From Omphiscola glabra (taxonomy: Eukaryota > Mollusca > Gastropoda > Lymnaeidae), in NCBI GenBank assembly GCA_964017045.1, contig OZ024802.1, positions 6,928,413 through 6,992,412 of the forward strand: a DNA stretch of 64,000 nt, read 5' to 3'. The position numbers were made by a program, and so were the translations under genes. Position 1 is the first letter of the stretch; every line of letters begins with the position of its first letter. The notes beneath the pieces were generated by a model that had not been told where the DNA came from, did not search any database, and was given only the letters and a program-made list of their open reading frames with translations. Below, piece by piece: positions 55,801 to 64,000 of this stretch.

Positions 55801-58800
55801 GTTGAAGAAGTTGTTCATGGAATTCAGAGACGAGCCACAAGTGTCTAGCAGTTATAAGATTATAGAGTCGTGTTACATAGATGTACAGATATACCAAATA
55901 GCAAGTAAACTGTTACCGCTAGTCAGTTTCTAATGACATGTGTGGCCGACATAGAAATTGATGACATGTGTGGCTGACATACAGATTGATGACATGTGTG
56001 GCCGACATAAAGATTGATGACATGTGTGGCCGACATAGAGAATGATGTCATGTGTGGCCGACATTGAAATTGATGACATGTGTGGCCGACATACAGATTG
56101 ATGACATGTGTGGCCGACATAAAGATCGATGACATGTGTGGCCGACATAAAGATTGATGACATGTGTGGCCGACATAGAAATTGATGACATGTGTGGCTG
56201 ACATACAGATTAAAACAGAAGCGTTTTTTTTTTATAAATGATTAATATTATGAAAACTGATTACAATTAGGTACCAGCTATAACCTTTGTCAGAACGCTT
56301 CTAAAAATTTTGTGTTGAAGTGGCACGCCTTCTACCGATGTCAATTATGGCTTGTCATGAGCCTGACAAATGACATATCTTTTATTACATACTACCTGCG
56401 AACGGACGTACATCTTTACCCAAGCCACCAACACCCCCACCCCCCCTCTTTTGAGTCAATGTAAGAGTTACTCAGTACATTAGAGTCGGACGTTTCAAAA
56501 TAATGGAACCGCTGGCCACAGACAGTGCAGCACATGTAGATGATACGTTACCCTATCCCAAAGCGCTGAGTGCTTAATGGTCAACCATACATTTCTACAT
56601 GCACGGCAACTTCTGACAGAACAAAGTAGGCATCTCCTAATCCCAAGTCTGCGGTACAATTTCTGTTTGAAAAATTGAACCGCTCACCAGTATCGATTGT
56701 GACAAGCGAATGGAAGCTTGGTCTGGTCAAACAGGTATCTGGAGAACAACAAACATCATTTTTATTTCGATATTTAGGAAAGTATTATTTTAGAGTCTTT
56801 CCATCTGTTCCAGTCCTTTAACATAAAACCAAAAAATAACTTTTATGAATTACATTTTGAAATGTTTATGCTTTTTTTTTTTGGTCTTGTAAAATGACGT
56901 CAGACAATTCTTATTTTAACGTATCTAAAGACGTGACGAAAAATGACTTAAGACTTATCTTATTATAACTTACCGGGGCCCGTGACGTAAAATGACGTCA
57001 GACTTATCTTATTTTAACTTACCTGAAGCCGTCAGGTAAAACGTTCTTCTCGGGTGTCCACGTGACTGTCCCTTCTCTATGACCTTTGGGGTACCACCAC
57101 GAGTCGTACTGGATGTACCTGTAGATCATGTGATGACGTTTATTCTAACAGTGCGTCATATGATCACCCTAAACCCACCACACCACCAATACTTGAATCA
57201 GTTACCTCATTATTCTTTCATTTCTTTACAACCCATTACCTTCATCAGCCCCTGTCACTTCACCTCTCCACCACATACCACCATGCCTTATTACCCCTCT
57301 CATCTCATTAGCGTTTCACCCGTCACCTGATTCCCCCACAAACTGTTGTAGTTAGATCTAATTGTAGTGTACTACACAACCTGTCCACGTAATGTAATAA
57401 CCACCGAATGTTATTATTTACATATTGTTTACTCAAACTAATTTTTTATTTGTCAATTTATAATATGAGTATATTTTCGGCAACTCACTTGAAAGGAACT
57501 TTCAGCGTGTTGATGTAGGTGACTGTGTCCAAAATAGTGGTCTCGTAGTTCTTTCCCTTCTCGGTGTTGTAATAGTAATACGCCCCTGTCAGGTCAAATC
57601 AATCAATCAAGGGAGGCGCTTGACAAAGTTGCTTCTATTTATCCTAAATCACCCTTCTGCCAACCCTTCTGCCAACCCTTCTGTCCACCCTTCTGTCCAC
57701 CCTTCTGCCAACCTTTCTGCCAACCCTTCTGCCAACCCTTCTGTCCACCCTTCTGTCCACCGTTCTGTCCACCCTTCTGTCCGCCCTTCTATCCACCCTT
57801 CTGTCCGCCCTTCTATCCACCCTTCTGTCCACCCTTCTGTCCACCCTTCTGACCACCCTTCTGTCCACCCTTCTGTCCACCCTTCTGTCCACCATTATGT
57901 CCACCTTTCTGTCCACCTTTCTGTCCACCCTTCTGTCAACCCTTCTGTCAACCCTACTGTCCACCATTCTGTCCACCCTTCTGTCCACCATTCTGTCCAC
58001 CCTTCTGTCCACCTTTCTGTCCACCCTCTGTCCACCCTTCTGCCACCCTTTCATCTCCTGTTTCTCATCTTAATGAAAATATAAATGCTATATTAAGCCA
58101 CTATAAAGTGTTTATACTTAAAAAGTTGTTTCTTTTAATTTTCTCAAATCTTCCACTAAGTCTACTCTATTAAATCAGTACACGCCTTATATTTTACATT
58201 GTTTGTGCTGAAATACCTTACTTTGTAAATACACACACACACATACACACAAATACATTCACACACACGCAGAGAGCCGGGGCATGATGCAGAATAGTGT
58301 ATGCCGGAGCAAGGGTTCTATTGCCAATAAACAACTCAAAGCTCAGCTATGATATAATGATCTAAATTTTAAAAAATGCAAACCCCATAGATCAGCCCTT
58401 CTATTAACACAACTATTATTCCACTATTCATCTACATTAATCTATTCACACATTTGTCTAACCCCCCCCCCCTCGGCAATTACCTACCGTATATATTTAC
58501 ACGCGTTGTCTCACCCCCGCCCATATAACTGCATTAATTAACACACGTACCTTCCCCTAATTACCCATCTGTATCTATTCACACACGAATCTTCCCCCTA
58601 TATACCTACATTTATCTATTCAAACACTTATCGTCCCCCATATACCTACTGCATCTATTCACAGTCTCTCCTCTCCCCTATACCTACCATTATCTGTCCA
58701 GTATCCCATGTAATTCAGTGTAATCCCCACATTCCTCCGTTCTAGACTTTTGTTGTAAACATTTCTTAGAAATTCACCCCAGTCGCGTGTTGCCTTTTGG

Positions 58801-61800
58801 GGGACAAAAATGAAACACATAAAAAACTTGTTATTGTTGATATACAGTATTGTTATAGTGGTTCTTGGAAATTAGGTTGCCTCCCTCCCCTTCCCCATCC
58901 GAAGACTGCACACAATCAAATAGTCATTTCACAAAAAAACATGCACAGCCCAGTAACCTTCAATGGCGCTGACCTCTGAAGCATTCCCAGTCAGCAGCGG
59001 AGTAAAACAAGGTTGTGCGTTGGCACCAGCAGTGTATGAAGGAGTCAAAAGGGCGGAAGATGCGCGAATGGAAGCACTTGTAACAAAAAGAGCATTACGG
59101 AAGTTTAAACAGGAGTCAAGGTTCTCCTAAGAGAAATGCAGCCGAGACTGCGCCATTCCAGGTTCGGTCTAGTAAGCCATTTGATAAAGAGTCCATTGCT
59201 ACACCTTCTTCCCGGGAAGACCTATATATATATATACCATATTTATGTACTGGAAATTATTAAGAAATCACTTTATTCGAAGACAAAGTGTACGTAGAAA
59301 TGACATTCCCACGGGTTTAGTTCAAACTGATGTTTCTTCAGCTTGAGATTCTAAGCGGTTCTCTTCCTCCTCTACATCAGAGGTCCTCAAACTACAGCCC
59401 GCCTGGTCGCCCTAAAGGTACCCGACTAGCTGCGAAAAATAGGAAACCGTAAATCGACCATCTCATTAACCAAAAGCAGGGGTTATCTTCCCTTTGAAAT
59501 ACTAGTAAGTTTATATTGTATATGACAGTTACCTGGTTAATGCCCCTGTCGCTGTAGTAAACAATGAAATCGATGCTGTAGCTAAGGGGAACGGTATCAA
59601 CAAGACCCATAATTCCGAACGACAGTTCCTGTTGTAGTAGTGACACGTGACTTGAGGCCGCCATAAACTGACTCAACGGGGAGATCACCATGGCGTTACT
59701 GGAATTGTCGTATATCACAAGTGGCCCCCCTCCAATTCCAGTCATAAAGTAAGATGTTGGTCCCCATCTAAGTTAAAGTTCAGAGAAAGATGTGTGAATA
59801 TCTTGCGCAATTGCCCCATGATTTGTTCATCAATAAAAAAAAATATATAAAAATTTAACGGTATAATAAAAGATATCGTTAGAGATCTACTGAGTCGTGC
59901 CCATGGAAACAGGACATGACAGATGTGATGGAGACCTCTTAGCTTCTCTCTATATGTCCCAAATGGGGTTTGATGTATCAATAAATAAACATCATTATGT
60001 CGTTCCCATTTTAGCTCAATACAAATAAATAATAATTATGAATACATCCGGAGACTTTGAAGGTACTCAAATAAAGAGCAGTTGCTAGGGCAAGTTGTTA
60101 GGGCAAGTTGTTAAGGCAAGTTGTTAGGGAAAGTTATTAGGGCAAGGAATTTAATATCTAATTTTACTTATTGACAATTTTTAAAAACCTTCAAGCTACA
60201 GACTATCAATAAGAAAGGCATAAAATAAGGTTGCAATTTGAGAACCTTCCCATGTTGAGATCGGTGTATCCACTCATGTCACCGCCATATCCAAGGTATC
60301 CAAGCTGTACATCAGACACCTTGGAGGTCTTAAAAGTTGGGTATCCACTGATGATGTGCTGTGGATCTTGTGCTGAAGTCCCAGTGGCCGCACCGAGATA
60401 TTTCTGAAATGTGGTATAGACAACTAGATACACATGAGCTAACTAGATACATATGCGCCAACTAGATACATATGAGCCTACTAGATACACATGTGCCAAC
60501 TAGACACATATGAACCGACTAGCTCCATATGAGTCAAAAGATACATATGAGTCAAATAGATACACATGAGCCAACTAGATACATATGAACCTTTTACATA
60601 TTAGATACATATAAGCCAACTAGATACATATGAACCTACTAGATACATATGAGCCAAGTAGATACATATGAACCTACTAGATACATATGAGCCAAGTAGA
60701 TACATATGAACCTACTAGATACATATGAGCCAGCTAGATACATATGAACCTACTAGATACATATGAACCAACTAGATATATATGAGCCAACTAGATACAT
60801 ATGAACCTACTAGATATATATGAGCCAACTAGATACATATGAACCTTCTAGATACATATGAACCAACTAGATACACATGAGCCTATTAGGTACAAATGAG
60901 CCTACTAGATTACATATGAGCCTACTAGATACATATGAACCTTCTAGATACATTTGAACCTACTAGATACATATGAGCCAACTAGATACATATTAACCTA
61001 CTAGATGCATACGAGCCAACTAGATACATATGGGATATGACAAATACTTCTAAGACATCCTCAAGGAAAATAATTCTATCATGTGTACATATTCTTTCAG
61101 TTTTGGATATATTTCTAGCCACGCATGAAAAAAATGTTGATATAATAATAAATAAAGATAATGTTTGTTAACAAATACTTAATCTACTCTTTATTAAAAT
61201 TATAATCGGGTGATTTTGAGTGTGTTAATGTTCACTTTTATAAGTCCCTGGGGTTATATTTAAAATAAACGCGTACACATTGAGCCAGGTAAGATCACCG
61301 TTTGACAGTGTTTGTTAAATAATTCCGAAATTAATTTTAGATGTACAGTTTTACACACATTTGTTTAAATATTTTGTTTACCTTTTTATGTGACATAAGA
61401 TCAAAACACGTTTAGTTTTGTTACAACTGTAACATCTATCAATAGTTTTGTTACAACTGTAACATCTATCAATAGTTTTGTCACAACTGTAACATCTATC
61501 AATAGTTTTGTTACAACTGTCACATCCATCAATAGTTTTGTTACAACCGTAAAATCTATCGATAGTTTCGTTACAACTGTAACATCCATCAATAGTTTTG
61601 TTCCAACCTTAACATCTATTAATAGTTTCATTACAACTTAAACATCAATAAATATTTTTGATCGTAACATCTATCAATAGTTTTGTTACAATTGTCACAT
61701 CTAGCAATAGTTTTGTTACAACCGTAACATCCGTCAATAGTTTCGTTACAATTGTCACATCTATCAATAGTTTTGTTACAATAGTAACATATATCAATAG

Positions 61801-62478
61801 TTTTTATACAACCGTAACATCCATCAATAGGTTCATTACAACTGTCCCATCCAACAATAGTTTTGTTACAACCGTATCATCTATCAATAGTTTTGTTACA
61901 ACCGTAACATCTATCAACAGTTTTGTTACAACTGTAACATCCATCAATAGTTTTGTTACAACCGTAAAATCTATCAATAGTTTCGTTACAACTGTAACAT
62001 CCATCAATAGTTTTATTACAACCGTAACATCTATTAATAGTTTCGTTACAACTTAAACATCCATCAATATTTTTTATAGTAACATCCATCCATAGTTTCG
62101 TTACAACTGTAACATCTATCAATAGTTTTGTTACAACCGTAACATCCATCAATAGTTTCGTTACAACTGTAACATCTATCAATAGTTTTTTTACAACTGT
62201 AACATCCATCAATAGTTTTGCTACAATAGTAACATCTATCAATAGTTTTTTTTACAACCGTAACATCCATCAATAGTTTTGTTACAATCGTAACATCTGT
62301 CAAGGGTTACAGACTCTAGACCAGTAACTACCTGAGAAAATACCACCAATGGAAGATCAGGATCGTTGTACGTTTTTAGTGACGTCATCACCGGAAGTGA
62401 CCCAGCCAGATATGTGTATTGGACGGCCTGCCATTGTCCCACCTTGTCATTACCCGAAGTAAGTGTCACATTGGCCAA
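46571..62478 (-). CDS. large TIM-barrel, glycoside-hydrolase-like protein (16 exons, 5' partial)
   Basis: Sixteen exons with GT..AG junctions join in a single frame into about 697 residues plus stop. In order: 62478-62332, 60403-60246, 59767-59533, 58793-58688, 57585-57489, 57118-57023, 56738-56688, 55756-55666, 54502-54440, 53503-53324, 53236-53095, 51436-51328, 50079-50007, 48246-48100, 47698-47550, 46820-46571. The first exon starts in phase 0 without Met, so the N-terminus, possibly with a signal peptide, lies beyond the window. Conserved-looking motifs are YMGYWTDNGAYYYY, KYIQYDSWWYPKG, QDKTFGLAVPDD, ATLSTGPVGPGD and GPDGEVYSTYS. WxxDN and QYDSWW at presumed strand ends resemble clan GH-D/GH31-like TIM barrels, and a small beta domain would follow. 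I recall similar uncharacterised proteins from other organisms but cannot name a family. The catalytic role is inference. Confidence 0.9.
46995..47105. repeat. 22-bp array, 5 copies
   Basis: Units of aggtttagggaagttagcca plus two bases, in the last intron of the glycosidase-like gene. Confidence 0.93.
47290..47562 (-). repeat. 45-bp array derived from the exon 15 end and donor, about 6 copies
   Basis: On the minus strand each unit contains gcagtgg|gtaagttgt. The true exon 15 end reads GCCAGTGG|gtaagttgt at 47550/47549 and is the first member of the array. A later donor would be preceded by an in-frame TAA. Confidence 0.94.
47550..47698 (-). CDS. glycosidase-like gene, exon 15
   Basis: 49 codons + 2 nt; acceptor tgacctccag, donor AGTGG|gtaagt. 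It reads IPTSVIYSGNDPTKKSAIFS, DDEPLELSQVCTSQ, then NFCLYYTSPLLRLAS. A GT/AG pair at 47611/47597 would leave a 15-nt intron and was read as exon. Confidence 0.92.
48100..48246 (-). CDS. glycosidase-like gene, exon 14
   Basis: 49 codons, phase 0-0; acceptor catatcacgtag, donor GGTCTG|gtcagt. It reads QAFPSYSGPDGEVYSTYS and then GIVLVADLYNIYSLTPSSG. Confidence 0.9.
48310..49228. repeat. 18-bp array, about 51 copies
   Basis: Units of catacggcatgtactaaa, with the variant ctgcatgaac recurring every few units. It ends about 60 nt before the exon 14 acceptor. Its 18-bp period gives a spurious 340-aa minus-strand ORF. Confidence 0.98.
49317..49745 (-). mobile_element. mariner-like element, internally deleted, 429 bp
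   Basis: Inverted ends of about 37 bp share caataaaagtgagaacatct and cgta, flanked by TA on each side (49315-49316 and 49746-49747). The minus strand encodes a transposase C-terminus (TVEQLKLAIIEE, a stop in place of one residue, RNLGQRFIDRSINEWRRRLE, KFVEKQGGHIEH). It sits in the intron between exons 13 and 14. Confidence 0.9.
49917..50020 (-). repeat. three near-copies of the exon 13 end and donor
   Basis: On the minus strand gaccaaattaaaaag|gtatat (the real donor at 50007/50006) is followed by aaccaaatcaagaag|gtatat (49962-49944) and gacctaattaagaag|gtatg (49935-49917). Spacing is irregular, so this is an early or decaying form of a donor array. Confidence 0.75.
50007..50079 (-). CDS. glycosidase-like gene, exon 13
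   Basis: 1 nt + 24 codons; acceptor gtcttggcag, donor AAAAAG|gtatat. It reads CCDSEGKILQPNKPATAIDD then QIKK. Confidence 0.92.
50190..50628. repeat. 33-bp array, 13 copies
   Basis: Units with attgtgtggtgcaacacgac and tgggctacatttt. The 33-bp period keeps frames open on both strands (spurious ORFs of up to 189 aa). Confidence 0.97.
51163..51305. repeat. about 66-bp tandem duplication, 2 copies
   Basis: Two nearly identical copies with gccaaagtggacagtcacta and cgtagtggaccggctacc, about 25 nt into the intron after exon 12. Confidence 0.92.
51328..51436 (-). CDS. glycosidase-like gene, exon 12
   Basis: 2 nt + 35 codons + 2 nt; acceptor ctgtctgcag, donor ATGAG|gtcagt. It reads NKEFYTRLNAAIATLSTGPV then GPGDGIGYINMSLLM. 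GPVGPGD is a likely loop motif of the family. Confidence 0.93.
51437..52899. other. intron after exon 11, mostly unique
   Basis: Near 51767-51817 the minus strand reads tatggtataatgggttggtc then ttaggttcgatc, resembling A and B boxes of a tRNA-derived SINE (weak). No missing exon is needed here, because exons 11 and 12 join in phase. Confidence 0.4.
52905..53035. repeat. about 63-bp duplication, 2 copies
   Basis: Two copies share gcatgaatggtgactgtcc or its variant, ggaccgc, and ttggccacaccaccataaa. Confidence 0.85.
53095..53236 (-). CDS. glycosidase-like gene, exon 11
   Basis: 47 codons + 1 nt; acceptor gttaattccag, donor TACGGAT|gttagt. It reads ARVSQDYSPGGKQWNIGITS, MFADAVGLAPYKDTFWTTEE, QSGSPYG. 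Confidence 0.9.
53324..53503 (-). CDS. glycosidase-like gene, exon 10
   Basis: 60 codons, phase 0-0; acceptor gtggtatttag, donor ACACAG|gtaaag. It reads DWLNWETDQNIALLSDLFLG, then NGAGAYANIDIQYCMAYSRH. NIDIQYC may be another barrel strand with an acidic residue. Confidence 0.93.
53636..53969. mobile_element. palindromic MITE with 8-bp target duplication, 334 bp
   Basis: The two arms are inverted copies over roughly 100 nt (gtcgacggaaaattgatcga in both arms, repeated tttgatcgaacgga words). Perfect 8-bp flanks atgtacat lie at 53628-53635 and 53970-53977. It could fold into a long hairpin in the pre-mRNA. Located between exons 9 and 10. Confidence 0.85.
54058..54268 (-). repeat. 44-bp array sharing the exon 9 donor core
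   Basis: On the minus strand each unit carries ttacag|gtgagttctggtg plus unrelated sequence. The donor core is the same as in the adjacent 22-bp array, so this appears to be a second-generation unit. About 4-5 copies. Confidence 0.9.
54262..54452 (-). repeat. 22-bp array derived from the exon 9 end and donor, about 8 copies
   Basis: The minus-strand unit tacgagcag|gtgagttttgg plus two bases matches the exon 9 end (ATGTACGAGCAG|gtgagt) and repeats into the intron. Most copies keep a perfect CAG|GTGAGT. Confidence 0.96.
54440..54502 (-). CDS. glycosidase-like gene, exon 9
   Basis: 21 codons, phase 0-0; acceptor ccaattttccag, donor GAGCAG|gtgagt. It reads RFWIDLFNITKQWGDFIMYE plus Q and joins to DWLNWET in exon 10. 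Confidence 0.93.
54535..54975. repeat. composite array of about 19-21-bp units
   Basis: Units of aacataggtcatcaaacatg and shorter forms alternate in super-repeats. It ends about 30 nt before the exon 9 acceptor. Confidence 0.93.
55055..55482. repeat. 34-bp array, 12 copies
   Basis: Units with gctgagacatttacaactgt and gagatcccagagct. It lies in the intron between exons 8 and 9. Confidence 0.95.
55666..55756 (-). CDS. glycosidase-like gene, exon 8
   Basis: 1 nt + 30 codons; acceptor acatcttttag, donor GATGAT|gtaagt. It reads DGQTTYAKYNGGEYNFIQDK then TFGLAVPDDD. Confidence 0.93.
55930..56215. repeat. about 29-bp array, 10 copies
   Basis: Units with gatgacatgtgtggccgaca and tagaaatt or similar. 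Confidence 0.95.
56688..56738 (-). CDS. glycosidase-like gene, exon 7 (51 nt)
   Basis: 1 nt + 16 codons + 2 nt; acceptor gttgttctccag, donor TACTG|gtgagc. It reads YLFDQTKLPFACHNRY. Short, but phase and splice sites agree on both sides. Confidence 0.9.
56900..57025 (-). repeat. two to three copies of the exon 6 donor region, about 49-bp unit
   Basis: On the minus strand gtaagttaaaataagataag, the real donor at 57022, is followed by gtaagttataataagataag from 56973 and a decayed copy (acgttaaaataag) near 56932-56910. All three continue with ttacgtca-like words. Confidence 0.75.
57023..57118 (-). CDS. glycosidase-like gene, exon 6 (QYDSWWY)
   Basis: 1 nt + 31 codons + 2 nt; acceptor catgatctacag, donor TTCAG|gtaagt. 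It reads YIQYDSWWYPKGHREGTVTW then TPEKNVLPDGF. The Asp in QYDSWW is a candidate active-site or substrate-binding residue. Confidence 0.95.
57489..57585 (-). CDS. glycosidase-like gene, exon 5
   Basis: 2 nt + 31 codons + 2 nt; acceptor gacctgacag, donor TTTCAA|gtgagt. It reads AYYYYNTEKGKNYETTILDT then VTYINTLKVPF. Confidence 0.94.
57640..58055. repeat. 12-13-bp array, about 33 copies
   Basis: Units of cacccttctgtc or caacccttctgc, ending about 55 nt upstream of the exon 5 acceptor in the gene's sense. Spurious ORFs run on both strands. Confidence 0.96.
58230..58272. repeat. CA microsatellite
   Basis: Imperfect (CA)n. Confidence 0.85.
58440..58690 (-). repeat. degenerate repeats after the exon 4 donor
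   Basis: On the minus strand the donor aatg|gtaggtatagggg is followed by cagtaggtatatggggg, tgtaggtatataggggg and gatgggtaattagggg about every 55-60 nt, with gaatagat between them. The donor-like core suggests an ancient donor-derived array. Confidence 0.5.
58688..58793 (-). CDS. glycosidase-like gene, exon 4
   Basis: 35 codons + 1 nt; acceptor gtcccccaaaag, donor GATAATG|gtaggt. It reads ATRDWGEFLRNVYNKSLERR then NVGITLNYMGYWTDN. It has no long open frame of its own and was found by the phase gap between exons 3 and 5. Confidence 0.92.
58963..59130 (+). mobile_element. LINE reverse-transcriptase fragment
   Basis: The plus frame has FPVSSGVKQGCALAPAVY, the conserved GVKQGC.LAP motif of non-LTR reverse transcriptases. 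After that the sequence is unrelated up to a stop. It lies antisense in the intron between exons 3 and 4. Confidence 0.75.
59378..59450. mobile_element. hAT-MITE-like end fragment
   Basis: cagaggtcctcaaactacag then cccgc resembles the left end of non-autonomous hAT elements. No right end was found. Confidence 0.4.
59533..59767 (-). CDS. glycosidase-like gene, exon 3
   Basis: 1 nt + 78 codons; acceptor ctttaacttag, donor AACCAG|gtaact. It reads WGPTSYFMTGIGGGPLVIYD through YSIDFIVYYSDRGINQ. Confidence 0.95.
60065..60148. repeat. 13-bp array
   Basis: About six copies of gggcaagttgtta. Confidence 0.88.
60246..60403 (-). CDS. glycosidase-like gene, exon 2
   Basis: 52 codons + 2 nt; acceptor accacatttcag, donor GGGAAG|gttctc. 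It reads KYLGAATGTSAQDPQHIISG through GDMSGYTDLNMG. Confidence 0.93.
60420..61038. repeat. 19-bp array, about 30 copies
   Basis: Units of agatacatatgagccaact alternating with agatacatatgaacctact. It stops about 17 nt before the exon 2 acceptor without including it. Confidence 0.96.
61415..62305. repeat. 30-bp array, about 29 copies
   Basis: Units with atctatcaatagttttgtta and caactgtaac; alternate units differ (atccatc, accgtaac), giving a 60-bp super-period. It begins about 30 nt inside the intron after exon 1 in the window. Confidence 0.96.
62332..62478 (-). CDS. glycosidase-like gene, first exon in the window
   Basis: 49 codons, phase 0-0; acceptor tgattccgcag, donor TTCTCAG|gtagtt. It reads LANVTLTSGNDKVGQWQAVQ then YTYLAGSLPVMTSLK through LPLVVFSQ. 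It has no initiator Met, so earlier exons must exist upstream. Confidence 0.92.
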
Positions 62479-64000
62479 CTGCGGAATCAGAAGTGAATAG
62501 ATCATAATTACTAAACAACCTTTATGAGTGAGGAAACATTAATAAAAATTATTGTGTTAAAAAAATATATTTGGGGGGCCGAAGGCTTTATAAATTACTA
62601 GCGAGTACCCGGCATGCGTTGCAATGCCACTCATCGAAATAAAGTGTCTGTGTTTTAATAATTTTTTTGTAAGTTCTTCTAATAACCACCTTTTTTTAAC
62701 CGTCTGGTGCGTATTCGAATTAATTAGAAGGTTTTAAGAAGTGTCAACAGACCACACGCAGCTGTCCGTGTGGGAAGCATGGATTTTCCAAATTTAGTCC
62801 CAAAACTTATAGCGATTGATCCCCCCATGCAATAGCTATGTTTGAAATTATATTTATATGGCTCATTTATTACATATAAACAAATTTTGGGCCCCCGGCC
62901 CCAAAAGTAATATTGTGAAATATTTGTACTAAATCAGAAACCTATTTATTAAGTCACATATACAAAATGAAATGTCACAGTTTATATTTAATGTAATTCC
63001 ACCCACTAGCTCTGCTTGACGTTATATTTACATAGCTCATATAAGAAAAAAAAAAGAATTTAAAGCCCCCGGCCCAAAGCGGAATATTGTAAAATATTTG
63101 CACTTCTTTAGAAACCTAATGCGGGCCTGCACACAACAACTCACTGAAAGTTTATCGCATTCAGATGAATAGTATAGGAACTCATACTGAAATTATATTT
63201 AAATAGCTCATATTAGAAAGAAAAACTACTATAGGGCCCCGGTCCAAAACTGGTAATTCTTTGTAAAATGAATGGGTTTTGATATTCATGGATATACTTT
63301 TGTAAATGTACTTACGTTGTGTTAAAGTCATTGATTTTCTTAATTCGTAAAATGAGAATATAGCATCTATTTTTCACAACAGTAATATCATTGGATTTAA
63401 AGATATAAAATTGTACACACCTTATTTCCTAACCCCCATGTATATGTACCTAAGAAGGCAAATTATTTGTCAAATTCATTTTGAGACGTATAGTCTGCTG
63501 CCATGTGCAAATTAAACTATTGAATTACAACTTCCCCCTCCCCCAAACAGAGTTTTAAAGAATTTAATAAAATCATTCACGGGATTGTAATCCACTTATT
63601 TATGCAAAAACAATATTTTTGCATTTCAAATGCTTCGTTCTTATTTAAATGAGTGATAAGTGCATTAGTGGATGCTATTTGGATATGTAGTTTCGCTGCA
63701 CTGATTGCATTAAACGGCATTTTCGTATTAAAAGTATATTTAAAGGTTAGTTTTTGTTTTTGTTTTTTTTTAATTAATTTATAAATTTCATAAATGTATA
63801 TTTTTGGAAAGAATAAAAGTAAAAATTTATTAAACGTTAAAAATAAAAAGCAAAAATTGTATTTCATTTTTTAAATTGTAGCAATTTAAAAAGCAATCTA
63901 TTATATTTATTAATTTTACTTTTAGGAAGGGGGAAATACATTATCAATTTTATTAGGCGCGGTTATTAAATCAGATAAATTTTTGCATTGAATAAATAGA
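62479..64000. repeat. upstream intron with dispersed and about 170-bp repeats
   Basis: Degenerate copies with ttatatttaaatagctcata and gcccccggcccaaa recur near 62565, 62850, 63020 and 63190. The repeat end ttactagcgagtacccggca lies near 62596. I found no exon that could be the missing N-terminus of the minus-strand gene. Confidence 0.55.

Noticed and set aside
57620..58084. PSVH-repeat and RRVD-repeat ORFs
   Set aside because: A 12-13-bp array in an intron is open on both strands.
60420..61038. Acceptor-derived array at exon 2 of the glycosidase-like gene
   Set aside because: The array comes within about 17 nt of the acceptor but its unit contains neither the AG nor exon sequence.

Overview
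The window is nuclear DNA of an animal. Coding sequence is split into short exons with GT..AG junctions. Introns and spacers are AT-rich, and there are remnants of hAT, mariner, LINE, SINE and MITE-like elements. By my rough count, tandem minisatellite arrays (unit about 12-52 bp) fill about a third of the 64 kb. A lophotrochozoan, most likely a gastropod mollusc, fits this texture, but that placement is inference. Nothing suggests a prokaryote.

Three protein-coding genes can be supported. (1) Plus strand, 8852-26241: a nine-exon rhomboid-family intramembrane serine protease of the RHBDL type, about 376 aa, with its catalytic Ser and His motifs intact. (2) Minus strand, 29909-29643: the last coding exon of a small secreted peptide precursor (88 aa), convergent with the rhomboid gene. 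It has a signal peptide and a C-terminal peptide after a dibasic site, so it is a candidate neuropeptide. (3) Minus strand, 62478-46571: sixteen in-phase exons giving about 697 residues of a large protein whose 5' end lies beyond the right edge. It has a TIM-barrel, glycoside-hydrolase-like flavour (YWTDNG, QYDSWWY and GPVGPGD motifs). I believe it belongs to a conserved family without a known function.

Layout: 1-8.8 kb holds arrays, an LTR-like segment and a hAT relic with perfect target-site duplications. 8.8-26.2 kb is the rhomboid gene, with introns loaded with arrays and with a 3 kb inverted-repeat element carrying a dead hAT transposase. 26.6-28.0 kb holds homogeneous arrays. 29.5-29.9 kb is the peptide gene. 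30.1-34.1 kb holds three further hAT relics. 35-46 kb is almost wholly arrays and complex repeats, one of them starting at a tRNA-like SINE head. 46.3-62.5 kb is the large minus-strand gene. 62.5-64 kb is its upstream intron or flank, made of degenerate repeats.

The most unusual signal is a link between the genes and the arrays. In five of the 23 introns clearly, three moderately and one weakly, the tandem unit is a copy of the exon's last bases plus the 5' splice site. The splice donor itself has been multiplied, from 2-3 to dozens of times, always head-to-tail and in the sense of the gene. No acceptor junction is multiplied this way. In rhomboid intron 8 the duplicated donors lie at in-frame spacings, so alternative donor use could insert multiples of seven residues beside the catalytic His helix.
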